In this document: positions 1 through 4,938 of the stretch, piece after piece
Layout: each line of letters begins with the position of its first letter
How positions within the stretch are numbered: position 1 is the stretch's first letter
From: Actinomycetales bacterium
Lineage (GTDB): Bacteria > Actinomycetota > Actinomycetes > Actinomycetales > Cellulomonadaceae
Assembly (NCBI GenBank): GCA_015655615.1
Contig: JAATES010000132.1
Coordinates: 1 to 5,060, forward strand
Direction of reading: 5' to 3'
Length of the DNA: 5,060 nucleotides
Made by a program: the position numbers and the translations under genes
Notes under the pieces: generated by a model
Seen by the model: the letters and a program-made list of their open reading frames with translations, nothing else
Told to the model about the DNA's origin: nothing
The model's database searches: none

Positions 1-1416
1 CCGATGCTCACGGAGTGCTTCCCCGAACGAGCCCGCGCCGCAGCGAGGGCTGCTGACCTGGTGGTGACGAACCACGCCATGCTGGGCATCGCGGCCGCGG
101 GGAACTCTGGGGTGCTGCCGGAACATCAGGTCGTGGTGATCGATGAGGCGCATGAACTGGTGTCGCGAGTGACGTCGGCCGCGGCGGTCGAACTCTCGGT
201 ACGTGCCGTGGAGGTGGTGTCACGCCGGGCCAGGCGCGAGGGGGCGACCGGCATCGCCCGCCTCGATGCGGCACTCACCGATCTGGCCTCGGCACTGGCG
301 GCCGTCCCCGCAGGGCGCCTGGAGTCCGGCGCGCCGGAGCCACTGGCGGGTGCACTGGCGGGGATCCGCGACGCTGCTCGGGATCTGATCTCCTCTCTCA
401 AGCCCAGCGAGGAGGCGGCATCCCCCTCCCGCAGAGTCGCACAGGCCGCGGCGACTGAACTGTTCGCGGTGGCTGAGCGGATGGCTGGACACGATCCGGC
501 ACGGGACGTGCTGTGGGCCCAGCGCGGCCAGCAGGACACCACCGCGATCCTCCACGCCGCACCGCTGGACGTGGCCGGTCAGATCAAGGGTTCGGTGCTG
601 GGCGTTCGCAGCGCCATCCTCACCTCGGCGACTCTGGCACTGGGCGGGTCGTTCGAGTCCATGGCACACGAGCTCGGCCTCTGGTCGGCGCCGCAAGAGC
701 CCGGAGCGCACCTCACCGTGGCACCGGCGGAGCAGCCGGCATCGCAGCGCTGGCGCGGACTGGCGGTGAGCAGCCCCTTCGATTACGCAGCCCAGGGAAT
801 CCTCTACGTGGAGCCGCGGCTGCCGCGCCCCGGCCGGGAGGGGACGCCTGCTGAGCACCTGGATCTGCTCGCCGAGCTGATGGCCGCGGCCGGCGGCCGT
901 ACCCTGGGCCTGTTCTCGTCACGTCGGGCGGCTCAGGCCGCAGCCGGGACGCTCCGTGGTCGGGTCAGCACTCCCATCCTGTGCCAGGGTGACGGTCAGC
1001 TCGCTGAGCTGATCGAGCAGTTTGCCGCAGACCCGGCGACCAGCCTCTTCGGCACGCTGTCGTTGTGGCAGGGCGTGGACGTCCCCGGCACATCGTGCCA
1101 GCTGGTCGTCATCGACCGGATTCCGTTCCCCCGGCCGGATGACCCGGTCATGTCGGCGCGTTCTGACCTCGCCAACGCCCGAGGCGGCAATGGCTTCATG
1201 CAGGTGTCGGCCACGCATGCGGCCCTCTTGCTCGCACAGGGCGCCGGACGCCTGGTGCGGTCGGTGCAGGATCGTGGTGTGGTGGCGGTCCTGGACTCAC
1301 GGCTGGTCACCGCGCGCTATGGATCGTTCCTGCGAGCCACGTTGCCGGGCTTCTGGCAGACCACGTCGCGTGAGGTGGCCACAGATGCACTGCGGAGGCT
1401 ACGCGCTCTAGGCTGA
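1..1416 (+). CDS. dinG: DinG/Rad3-like ATP-dependent DNA helicase, C-terminal part (5' end outside window)
   Basis: This is a superfamily 2 helicase of the DinG/XPD type, an ATP-driven 5'-3' DNA unwinding family linked to repair and to clearing R-loops and replication conflicts. The frame is open from base 1, so the ATG at 4 is internal and the Walker A part is missing. Counting from that ATG, the visible landmarks are an ECF.ERA segment with Cys5 (probably the last Fe-S cluster cysteine), DLVVTNH (18-24), the DEAH box (47-50, bases 142-153), TSAT (207-210), GTLSLWQGVDVPG (350-362) and the arginine-finger motif QGAGRLVR (412-419). These are the Walker B to motif VI elements in the right order. 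The 470 visible residues suggest that roughly 180-200 N-terminal residues are absent. The gene stops 43 bp before ldh on the same strand, so co-transcription is possible. The family assignment is firm; the exact symbol is less so, since actinobacteria have several Rad3-like paralogues. Confidence 0.9.
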   Translation, partial: PMLTECFPERARAAARAADLVVTNHAMLGIAAAGNSGVLPEHQVVVIDEAHELVSRVTSAAAVELSVRAVEVVSRRARREGATGIARLDAALTDLASALAAVPAGRLESGAPEPLAGALAGIRDAARDLISSLKPSEEAASPSRRVAQAAATELFAVAERMAGHDPARDVLWAQRGQQDTTAILHAAPLDVAGQIKGSVLGVRSAILTSATLALGGSFESMAHELGLWSAPQEPGAHLTVAPAEQPASQRWRGLAVSSPFDYAAQGILYVEPRLPRPGREGTPAEHLDLLAELMAAAGGRTLGLFSSRRAAQAAAGTLRGRVSTPILCQGDGQLAELIEQFAADPATSLFGTLSLWQGVDVPGTSCQLVVIDRIPFPRPDDPVMSARSDLANARGGNGFMQVSATHAALLLAQGAGRLVRSVQDRGVVAVLDSRLVTARYGSFLRATLPGFWQTTSREVATDALRRLRALG

Positions 1417-1448
1417 GATCTCCCCTCGTCATCGACGTCACAGTGAAC

Positions 1449-1453
1449 AGGAA
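1449..1453 (+). promoter_or_regulatory. ribosome binding site of ldh
   Basis: AGGAA lies six bases before the ATG at 1460. It is a moderate Shine-Dalgarno match and supports that start over any codon further in, where the Rossmann fold begins at residue 23. Confidence 0.6.
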
Positions 1454-1459
1454 TACGAC

Positions 1460-2461
1460 ATGACCCATGTGCCCGAACCTGCCCAGACACCTCCGCTGGC
1501 AAGGGGCTATCAGCCCCGGCGGACCAAGGTCGCCGTGGTGGGTGCGGGAGCGGTCGGCTCCACGATGGCCTATGCCTTGCTCATGCGCGGTGCCGCGCGT
1601 GAAGTGGCCCTCTTCGACGTCAATCGGTCGAAGGTGGAGGCCGAGGCGCTCGATCTCGCCCACGGCATCCAGTTCATGACCCAGGCCGAGGTCGTGGGCT
1701 CGGACGACGTCTCCGTGGTCGCAGGAGCCGACGTCGTGCTCGTGACGGCTGGCGCCAAGCAGAAGCCCGGTCAGACTCGCATCGACCTGGCTAAGTCGAC
1801 CATCGCGCTGACCAAGACGATCCTGCCACCCCTTCTTGAGGTCGCACCTGACGCCATCTACGTCATGGTCACCAACCCGGTGGACGTGGTCACCTATGCG
1901 GCCCTGAAATTCTCCGGCCTGCCTCCGGAACGGCTGTTCGGCTCGGGCACGCTGCTGGACTCGTCCCGGTTGCGCTACCTCCTGGCCGAGTACACCGGTG
2001 TGGCCGTGCAGAATGTGCACGCGTACATGGTTGGCGAGCACGGTGACACCGAGATCCCGCTGTGGACCTCGGCGACCATCGGCGGCGTGCCGCTGGTCGA
2101 CTGGCAGCCGATGGCGGGCCGCGGGCCGCTGACCGACGAGGTCCGCACGGCGATCGCGCACGAGGTCGTCAACTCGGCCTACCGCATCATCGAGGGCAAG
2201 GGGGCCACGAACTATGCGGTGGCGCTGGCAGGGTCACGCATCGTCGAAGCGATCCTGCATGATCAGCACAGTGTGCTTCCGGTGTCGACGTTGCTGGACG
2301 CCTACTACGGGATCTCCGACGTCTGCCTCTCGGTGCCGTCAGTTCTGGGACGCTACGGAGTGCACACTCGTTTGGAGGTCCCGCTGTCCGGTCCGGAGCT
2401 CAAGGGCCTGCAGTCCTCTGGTGAGTCACTCCGGGCGGCCGCCCGGTCCTTCGGGCTCTGA
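1460..2461 (+). CDS. ldh: L-lactate dehydrogenase (NAD-dependent, probably FBP-activated)
   Basis: This cytoplasmic enzyme interconverts pyruvate/NADH and L-lactate/NAD at the end of fermentative glycolysis. The 333 residues compare with about 315-320 in the family; the excess is a Pro-rich N-terminal tail (1-20). Visible elements are the Rossmann GAGAVGS (28-34), Asp53 for NADH ribose binding, and the mobile loop AGAKQKPGQTR (97-107). In that loop Gln101 matches the LDH-specific Gln102; malate dehydrogenases carry Arg there. Asn139, Asp167, Arg170 and His194 (in GEHGD) match catalytic Asn140, Asp168, Arg171 and His195. Arg172 and His187 match the fructose-1,6-bisphosphate site of bacterial allosteric LDHs, so activation by that sugar is inferred. 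The ATG is supported by AGGAA at 1449-1453, six bases upstream. It follows the helicase gene by 43 bp and converges with lexA. I found no complete Rex operator in the short upstream gap. Confidence 0.96.
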   Translation: MTHVPEPAQTPPLARGYQPRRTKVAVVGAGAVGSTMAYALLMRGAAREVALFDVNRSKVEAEALDLAHGIQFMTQAEVVGSDDVSVVAGADVVLVTAGAKQKPGQTRIDLAKSTIALTKTILPPLLEVAPDAIYVMVTNPVDVVTYAALKFSGLPPERLFGSGTLLDSSRLRYLLAEYTGVAVQNVHAYMVGEHGDTEIPLWTSATIGGVPLVDWQPMAGRGPLTDEVRTAIAHEVVNSAYRIIEGKGATNYAVALAGSRIVEAILHDQHSVLPVSTLLDAYYGISDVCLSVPSVLGRYGVHTRLEVPLSGPELKGLQSSGESLRAAARSFGL

Positions 2462-2479
2462 GCCGGTCAGACGCGAACG

Positions 2480-2504
2480 GGGTGCACCTCGCAGGGTGTC
2501 ACCT
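2480..2504. terminator. hairpin in the ldh/lexA convergent gap, candidate bidirectional terminator
   Basis: GGTGCACC (2481-2488) pairs with GGTGTCACC (2495-2503) through eight base pairs with one bulged T and a six-base loop; a G-T pair extends the base. It occupies the centre of a 54-bp gap between two converging genes, where a terminator is expected. No T-run follows on either strand, which is common for high-GC actinobacterial terminators but leaves the function inferred. Confidence 0.5.
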
Positions 2505-2515
2505 GGCATGGACGC

Positions 2516-3292
2516 TCACAAGCTGCGCAGCACGCTGACCACGCGCCCCAGGATCGTCGCGCCGTCGCCGTCGATGGGGTCGTAAGCGGGATTGTGCGGC
2601 AGGAGCAGGATGTGGCCTCCCGTGCGCTTGAAGGTCTTGACGGTGGCCTCGTCATCGAGCATGGCTGCGACGATCTCGCCGTTCTCTGCCACCGGCTGCC
2701 GACGCACCACGACCCAGTCACCATCGCAGATCGCGGCGTCGATCATCGAATCTCCGTGCACCCGGAGCAAGAAGAGCTCGCCATCGCCCACCAGCTGCCG
2801 CGGAAGAGGAAAGACGTCCTCCACCGCCTGCTCTGCAAGAATCGGGGCGCCAGCAGCGATCCGTCCCACGACCGGCACATAGGAGGGCAGGGGGCGACTG
2901 TCGGACTGTTCCTCGGATTCGCTGCCTCCGCCAGGAGCGGGGAACCGGTCGTCGGACCCGAGCGCGGTGACGGTGTGCGGCGCCGCACTGGGCGAGGGCT
3001 GGACGATCTCCATCGCTCGTGGTCGGTTGGGGTCTCTTCGCAGGTACCCTTTCCGCTCCAGAGCGGCCAGCTGGTACTTGACGCTGGAAGCGCTCACCAA
3101 ACCGACCGCCTCGGCGATCTCCCGCATCGATGGGGGGTAGCCCTGGCCGTCGATGCTACTGCGGATGCACTGCAGCACCTGCTGTTGACGGCCGCTCAGG
3201 GGAGCGTCGGCAGCCGTGGGCGGCCGTCCGCGGCGCACCCCGGCAGAGAGCAAGGTCACGGTGCTGTCGGATGAACTTTCGAGGGTGGACAC
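2516..3292 (-). CDS. lexA: LexA, SOS response transcriptional repressor
   Basis: LexA binds SOS operators as a dimer and cleaves itself when RecA-ssDNA filaments form, releasing the regulon. In the 258-residue form, an N-terminal winged helix-turn-helix spans about 30-90 ([14 protein letters not shown], then SSVKYQL and [15 protein letters not shown]). A Ser/Gly/Glu-rich linker runs to about 138, followed by the S24 peptidase-like domain. The Ala147-Gly148 cleavage bond lies in GRIAAGAP, the nucleophile is Ser182 in GDSM, and the general base is Lys219 in EATVK. All are intact. I chose the GTG at 3292 because a perfect AAGGAG (3304-3299) sits six bases before it. An in-frame ATG at 3307 would add MKETT but has no good ribosome site and would place that AAGGAG inside the coding region. 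The protein is longer than the 236-residue M. tuberculosis LexA, partly through about 15 acidic/Gly-rich linker residues. It is divergent from the LysM gene and probably autoregulated. Confidence 0.96.
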   Translation of the reverse strand: MSTLESSSDSTVTLLSAGVRRGRPPTAADAPLSGRQQQVLQCIRSSIDGQGYPPSMREIAEAVGLVSASSVKYQLAALERKGYLRRDPNRPRAMEIVQPSPSAAPHTVTALGSDDRFPAPGGGSESEEQSDSRPLPSYVPVVGRIAAGAPILAEQAVEDVFPLPRQLVGDGELFLLRVHGDSMIDAAICDGDWVVVRRQPVAENGEIVAAMLDDEATVKTFKRTGGHILLLPHNPAYDPIDGDGATILGRVVSVLRSL

Positions 3293-3298
3293 TGTCGT

Positions 3299-3304
3299 CT
3301 CCTT
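3299..3304 (-). promoter_or_regulatory. ribosome binding site of lexA that decides the start
   Basis: AAGGAG on the minus strand is followed by six bases and then GTG at 3292. This is close to ideal sequence and spacing. The upstream in-frame ATG (3307) is preceded only by a weak GCGAG directly adjacent to it. Confidence 0.75.
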
Positions 3305-3387
3305 CATCTCGCGGCCGGTCGTGTCAGAGGCTCGTGGTCAAGTGATCTCAGGTGGTCGTTCCACAGTACGACTTCACCCACGATGTT

Positions 3388-3403
3388 TCACACATCTGTT
3401 CGA
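3388..3403. promoter_or_regulatory. LexA box (SOS operator) 1
   Basis: TCACACATCTGTTCGA matches the actinobacterial SOS pattern TCGAAC-N4-GTTCGA (also described as TCGAAMANNTGTTCGA in corynebacteria). The right half is perfect and only two positions differ in the left half. It is the best match in the lexA/LysM gap and lies on the lexA side, where LexA autoregulation is expected. Confidence 0.7.
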
Positions 3404-3421
3404 GCGTGTTTCCGGCACCAC

Positions 3422-3451
3422 TTGCCTGGCACATATGTTCTATCGTACAGT
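3422..3451 (+). promoter_or_regulatory. candidate promoter of the LysM (divS-like) gene
   Basis: A TTGCCT -35-like hexamer (3422-3427) is followed after 18 bases by TACAGT (3446-3451), which fits the TAnnnT actinobacterial -10 form. LexA-box-like sequences 2 and 3 cover the spacer and the -10, as expected for an SOS-repressed promoter. The leader to the proposed start would be about 130 bases. The hexamers are moderate matches only. Confidence 0.35.
3427..3442. promoter_or_regulatory. LexA box (SOS operator) 2, imperfect
   Basis: TGGCACATATGTTCTA keeps the CACAT.TGTTC core shared with box 1 and differs from the SOS consensus at three positions. It lies in the spacer of the proposed plus-strand promoter and over the -10 of one proposed lexA promoter. 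Confidence 0.55.
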
Positions 3452-3465
3452 TGTACATCATACAA
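3437..3465 (-). promoter_or_regulatory. candidate promoter of lexA
   Basis: On the minus strand, TTGTAT (3465-3460) and TAGAAC (3442-3437) are separated by 17 bases. Overlapping them, TATGAT (3462-3457) is a five-of-six -10 match but lacks a clear -35. Either would start lexA transcription inside the operator cluster, leaving a leader of roughly 140-160 bases. Confidence 0.35.
3443..3458. promoter_or_regulatory. degenerate LexA-box-like sequence 3
   Basis: TCGTACAGTTGTACAT has a good left half (five of six) and a poor right half. It also holds the small inverted repeat GTAC-AGTT-GTAC. It abuts boxes 2 and 4, which is the main reason for listing it. Confidence 0.3.
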
Positions 3466-3473
3466 GAGTTCGA
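3458..3473. promoter_or_regulatory. LexA box (SOS operator) 4, imperfect
   Basis: TCATACAAGAGTTCGA has a perfect GTTCGA right half and a left half that matches TCGAAC at four of six positions. It overlaps the proposed -35/-10 region of lexA. Confidence 0.5.
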
Positions 3474-3520
3474 TGGAAAGATGGCGACAGAGTCGGTGAA
3501 GGCCGGCTGGCTTGACTGGA

Positions 3521-3538
3521 CAGTCCCTTTCGGGGCTG
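3521..3538 (+). other. hairpin in the leader of the LysM gene
   Basis: CAGTCCC (3521-3527) pairs with GGGGCTG (3532-3538) around a TTTC loop, giving seven pairs including one G-T. An outer CTGGC (3507-3511) and GCCAG (3539-3543) can enclose it. It lies about 35-50 bases before the ribosome site. It may stabilise or slow the leader, or act as an attenuator; its role is unknown. Confidence 0.35.
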
Positions 3539-3570
3539 GCCAGATCGGTGATACCCGAGGCACATGACAT

Positions 3571-3576
3571 GAGGAA
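3571..3576 (+). promoter_or_regulatory. ribosome binding site of the LysM gene that decides the start
   Basis: GAGGAA ends nine bases before the ATG at 3586. The two in-frame GTG codons at 3577 and 3580 would leave spacings of zero and three bases, too short for normal initiation, so the ATG is preferred. Confidence 0.6.
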
Positions 3577-3585
3577 GTGGTGGAG

Positions 3586-3948
3586 ATGACCATCGCGACT
3601 GCTGCACGACTCACAGGTCCTTCCCCGCATGATGTACTGCGGCCGTCGGTCCGGGGCCGCCTCCGTCTGACCCGGCGAGGCCGGTTGGTGGTGTGGGCGG
3701 TGGTGGCCCTGTGCCTCGTGGTGATGGGCCTGGGCCGGATGGGCGCTCAGGCCACCGGGGCGAATGCGCCCCGGGAGGTTCTCGTGCACACCGTGGTGTC
3801 CGGGGAGACGGTGTGGGATATCGCTCGGGCGGTGACGGCTCCAGGTGATGATGTACGCGACACGATTGTGGCCATCGGCGAGTTGAACGACATGGACGAC
3901 CCGCATATCGAGCCAGGTCAGACGCTGGTATTGCCGATGTCGCAGTGA
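3586..3948 (+). CDS. membrane-anchored LysM protein, DivS/ChiZ-type SOS cell-division inhibitor
   Basis: The 120-residue protein has a short Arg-rich cytoplasmic N-terminus, one membrane helix at about 34-50 (LVVWAVVALCLVVMGLG), and an extracytoplasmic LysM domain at about 65-117. The domain begins VLVHTVVSGETVWDIA and ends IEPGQTLVLP, the typical peptidoglycan-binding pattern. LysM proteins divergent from lexA and followed by nrdR occur in the same place in M. tuberculosis (Rv2719c, ChiZ) and C. glutamicum (DivS). There they are SOS-induced and delay septation, like YneA of Bacillus. I infer the same role here from architecture and position. No hydrolase domain is visible. The start at ATG 3586 follows from the GAGGAA at 3571-3576; GTG 3577 would add three residues. 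LexA-box-like sequences upstream suggest repression by LexA. Confidence 0.88.
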   Translation: MTIATAARLTGPSPHDVLRPSVRGRLRLTRRGRLVVWAVVALCLVVMGLGRMGAQATGANAPREVLVHTVVSGETVWDIARAVTAPGDDVRDTIVAIGELNDMDDPHIEPGQTLVLPMSQ

Positions 3949-3985
3949 GCCGTTGTCCGGCATCTGAGATGCTCGGCCGAACCTC

Positions 3986-4014
3986 TTGCGCCACTGGTGA
4001 GGGCATCCTAAGTT
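3986..4014 (+). promoter_or_regulatory. candidate promoter upstream of the structured region and nrdR
   Basis: TTGCGC (3986-3991) and TAAGTT (4009-4014) are separated by exactly 17 bases. The predicted transcription start near 4021 coincides with the first base of the first hairpin (4022). The -35 is moderate and the -10 fits TAnnnT. It begins 38 bp after the LysM stop codon. Confidence 0.4.
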
Positions 4015-4021
4015 AGTACTA

Positions 4022-4185
4022 CCTCACAAGGTCGGCTGGGGGGTTGGACGGTGAGGCGCAGCGGAAGCGGAGTAAGAAGTCTTCGCTTCTCAGTGCGTTT
4101 GCTGGTTGCGGGGGCGAGTCCGGAACCAGCGATGGGATGGGGTATCCCGATGGGGAGTGATCGACATGTCGATCACTCCCCATCG
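4022..4185 (+). ncRNA. structured intergenic element: candidate small RNA or nrdR leader
   Basis: This stretch has no credible gene and folds as five consecutive inverted repeats. Helix 1 pairs CCTCAC (4022-4027) with GTGAGG (4051-4056) around a G-rich loop. Helix 2 pairs CGCA (4057-4060) plus GAAGCG (4064-4069) with CGCTTC (4084-4089) plus TGCG (4094-4097). Helix 3 pairs GCTGGTT (4101-4107) with AACCAGC (4124-4130), extendable by two pairs. Helix 4 pairs GGGAT (4134-4138) with ATCCC (4144-4148). Helix 5 is the 38-bp palindrome (4148-4185). The helices abut almost without linkers, which is unusual for plain spacer DNA. On the minus strand the loops of helices 1, 3 and 4 are C-rich, so an antisense RNA is also conceivable, but I saw no convincing minus-strand promoter. 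No known family was recognised. Confidence 0.4.
4148..4185. repeat. perfect 38-bp palindrome
   Basis: Every base from 4148 to 4166 pairs with its partner from 4185 back to 4167, with no unpaired centre. The left arm begins CGATGGGGAGTGATCGACA. As RNA it would form a very stable hairpin. It may terminate transcription from the LysM gene or from the candidate upstream RNA, although no T-run follows. As DNA it could instead bind a dimeric protein. A second GATGGGG (4136-4142) just upstream could compete for the right arm. Confidence 0.85.
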
Positions 4186-4269
4186 CCTTGCCTGATGCCC
4201 GGTGCCGAGTTCTGCTCCGTCATGAGTCACACTGGTAGGGCATGACCGGATGATCTGACGAGGAGAGCC
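4186..4269 (+). other. nrdR proximal upstream region
   Basis: These 84 bases between the palindrome and the nrdR start contain no gene and no clear -35/-10 pair. I saw no match to the NrdR box pattern (two 16-bp AT-rich palindromes). The only clear signal is the ribosome site at 4260-4265. Confidence 0.5.
4260..4265 (+). promoter_or_regulatory. ribosome binding site of nrdR
   Basis: GAGGAG lies four bases before the GTG at 4270. The downstream protein begins directly with the conserved MHCPFC, which fixes this GTG as the start. Confidence 0.75.
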
Positions 4270-4824
4270 GTGCACTGCCCATTCTGCCGCCATCCCGATT
4301 CCCGCGTGGTCGATTCGCGCACGTCCGACGACGGCTCGTCGATCCGCCGACGTCGGCAATGCCCGCAGTGTGGCCGGAGATTCACGACACTGGAGACCGC
4401 CAGTCTCTCGGTGGTGAAACGGTCAGGGGTGACCGAGCCCTTCAGTCGGGAGAAGATCGTCGGCGGCGTCCGTAAGGCATGTCAGGGACGCCCGGTGAGC
4501 GAGGACGACCTCGCCCTTCTGGCGCAGCGGGTCGAAGAGACCTTGCGCGGCAACGGTACCGCTGAGCTCGACGCCTACGAGATCGGCCTGGCTATCCTCG
4601 GGCCACTGCGTGAACTCGACGAGGTCGCCTACCTCCGATTCGCCAGCGTCTACCAAGCGTTCGAGAGCTTGGAGGACTTCGAATCGGCCATCAACCTCTT
4701 GCGCGCTGATCGTGCCGCGTCGACCGAGGAACCGGCGCCCGATGACCAGTCGGCGGAGTCGGCGTCTGGAGAGCTCACCGAGACCGTCCTGGGAGGCGAG
4801 TCCGCATTGCCTCCCATGCGATGA
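4270..4824 (+). CDS. nrdR: NrdR, transcriptional repressor of ribonucleotide reductase genes
   Basis: NrdR binds paired NrdR boxes ahead of ribonucleotide reductase operons and represses them when its ATP-cone senses dATP/ATP. The N-terminal zinc ribbon has Cys3, Cys6, Cys31 and Cys34 (MHCPFC and [10 protein letters not shown]) with the Arg-rich IRRRRQC between them. The ATP-cone spans about 47-139, from VVKRSG through [16 protein letters not shown] to [11 protein letters not shown]. The GTG start is fixed by the conserved MHCPFC and by GAGGAG at 4260-4265. The 184 residues exceed the usual 150-160 because of an acidic Glu/Asp/Ser/Pro tail from about 147 onward. The gene lies 321 bp after the LysM gene, the neighbour order seen in mycobacteria and corynebacteria, and converges with serA. 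No reductase gene is in the window, so its targets are elsewhere. Confidence 0.96.
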   Translation: MHCPFCRHPDSRVVDSRTSDDGSSIRRRRQCPQCGRRFTTLETASLSVVKRSGVTEPFSREKIVGGVRKACQGRPVSEDDLALLAQRVEETLRGNGTAELDAYEIGLAILGPLRELDEVAYLRFASVYQAFESLEDFESAINLLRADRAASTEEPAPDDQSAESASGELTETVLGGESALPPMR

Positions 4825-4900
4825 GTGACGCGCTCAGCCCGATCCGTGCCGATCCTCGGACATGCGCAATGACCTCGCTCTGAGTCACGTGCGCACTACT

Positions 4901-4914
4901 GGGATCACGATCCC
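4901..4914. terminator. small hairpin between nrdR and serA
   Basis: GGGAT (4901-4905) pairs perfectly with ATCCC (4910-4914) around CACG. With the adjacent hairpin at 4916-4938 it forms a tandem in the convergent nrdR/serA gap. No T-run is present on either strand, so the terminator role is inferred from position. Confidence 0.35.
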
Positions 4915-4915
4915 C

Positions 4916-4938
4916 GCCACGCGAGGTCACTGCGTGGC
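4916..4938. terminator. hairpin spanning the serA stop codon, candidate terminator of nrdR
   Basis: GCCACGC (4916-4922) pairs with GCGTGGC (4932-4938) over a nine-base loop. The serA stop codon (4929-4927, minus strand) lies in that loop. It would be downstream of nrdR by about 90 bp on the plus strand, suiting nrdR termination, and would also insulate the two converging genes. Confidence 0.45.

Noticed and set aside
220..858. Minus-strand open frame of 212 codons inside the helicase gene
   Set aside because: The sense strand carries the DEAH and SAT helicase motifs in frame. The antisense product shows no domain and has the composition of a shadow frame.
1417..1459. Rex (redox) operator before ldh
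   Set aside because: Only one half-site-like GTGAAC (1443-1448) is present, without the facing half.
1307..2161. Long minus-strand open frame opposite the helicase end and ldh
   Set aside because: It is antisense to a gene with complete LDH motifs, its product is Arg/His/Gly-rich with no recognisable domain, and such frames are common opposite high-GC genes.
3986..4185. Adenosylcobalamin riboswitch, considered because some actinobacterial nrdR-nrdJ operons carry one
   Set aside because: I could not find the conserved core or the B12 box, and no class II reductase gene follows nrdR here. A short GCGCAGCGG resemblance to E. coli btuB is not enough.
4022..4185. Minus-strand 6C-type small RNA, suggested by C-rich loops
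   Set aside because: Three loops are C-rich on the minus strand and only one reaches six C in a row; the two-hairpin 6C layout and a minus-strand promoter are not seen.
4051..4245. 64-codon plus-strand frame in the LysM/nrdR gap
   Set aside because: Its GTG start has no ribosome site, it runs through the hairpins and the palindrome, and the product looks like no protein family.
4186..4269. NrdR boxes for autoregulation of nrdR
   Set aside because: No pair of AT-rich 16-bp palindromes resembling the NrdR box is visible; the region is GC-rich.
4090..4359. 89-codon minus-strand frame overlapping the nrdR start
   Set aside because: It overlaps the conserved zinc-ribbon coding region of nrdR on the other strand and crosses the palindrome; no motif supports it.
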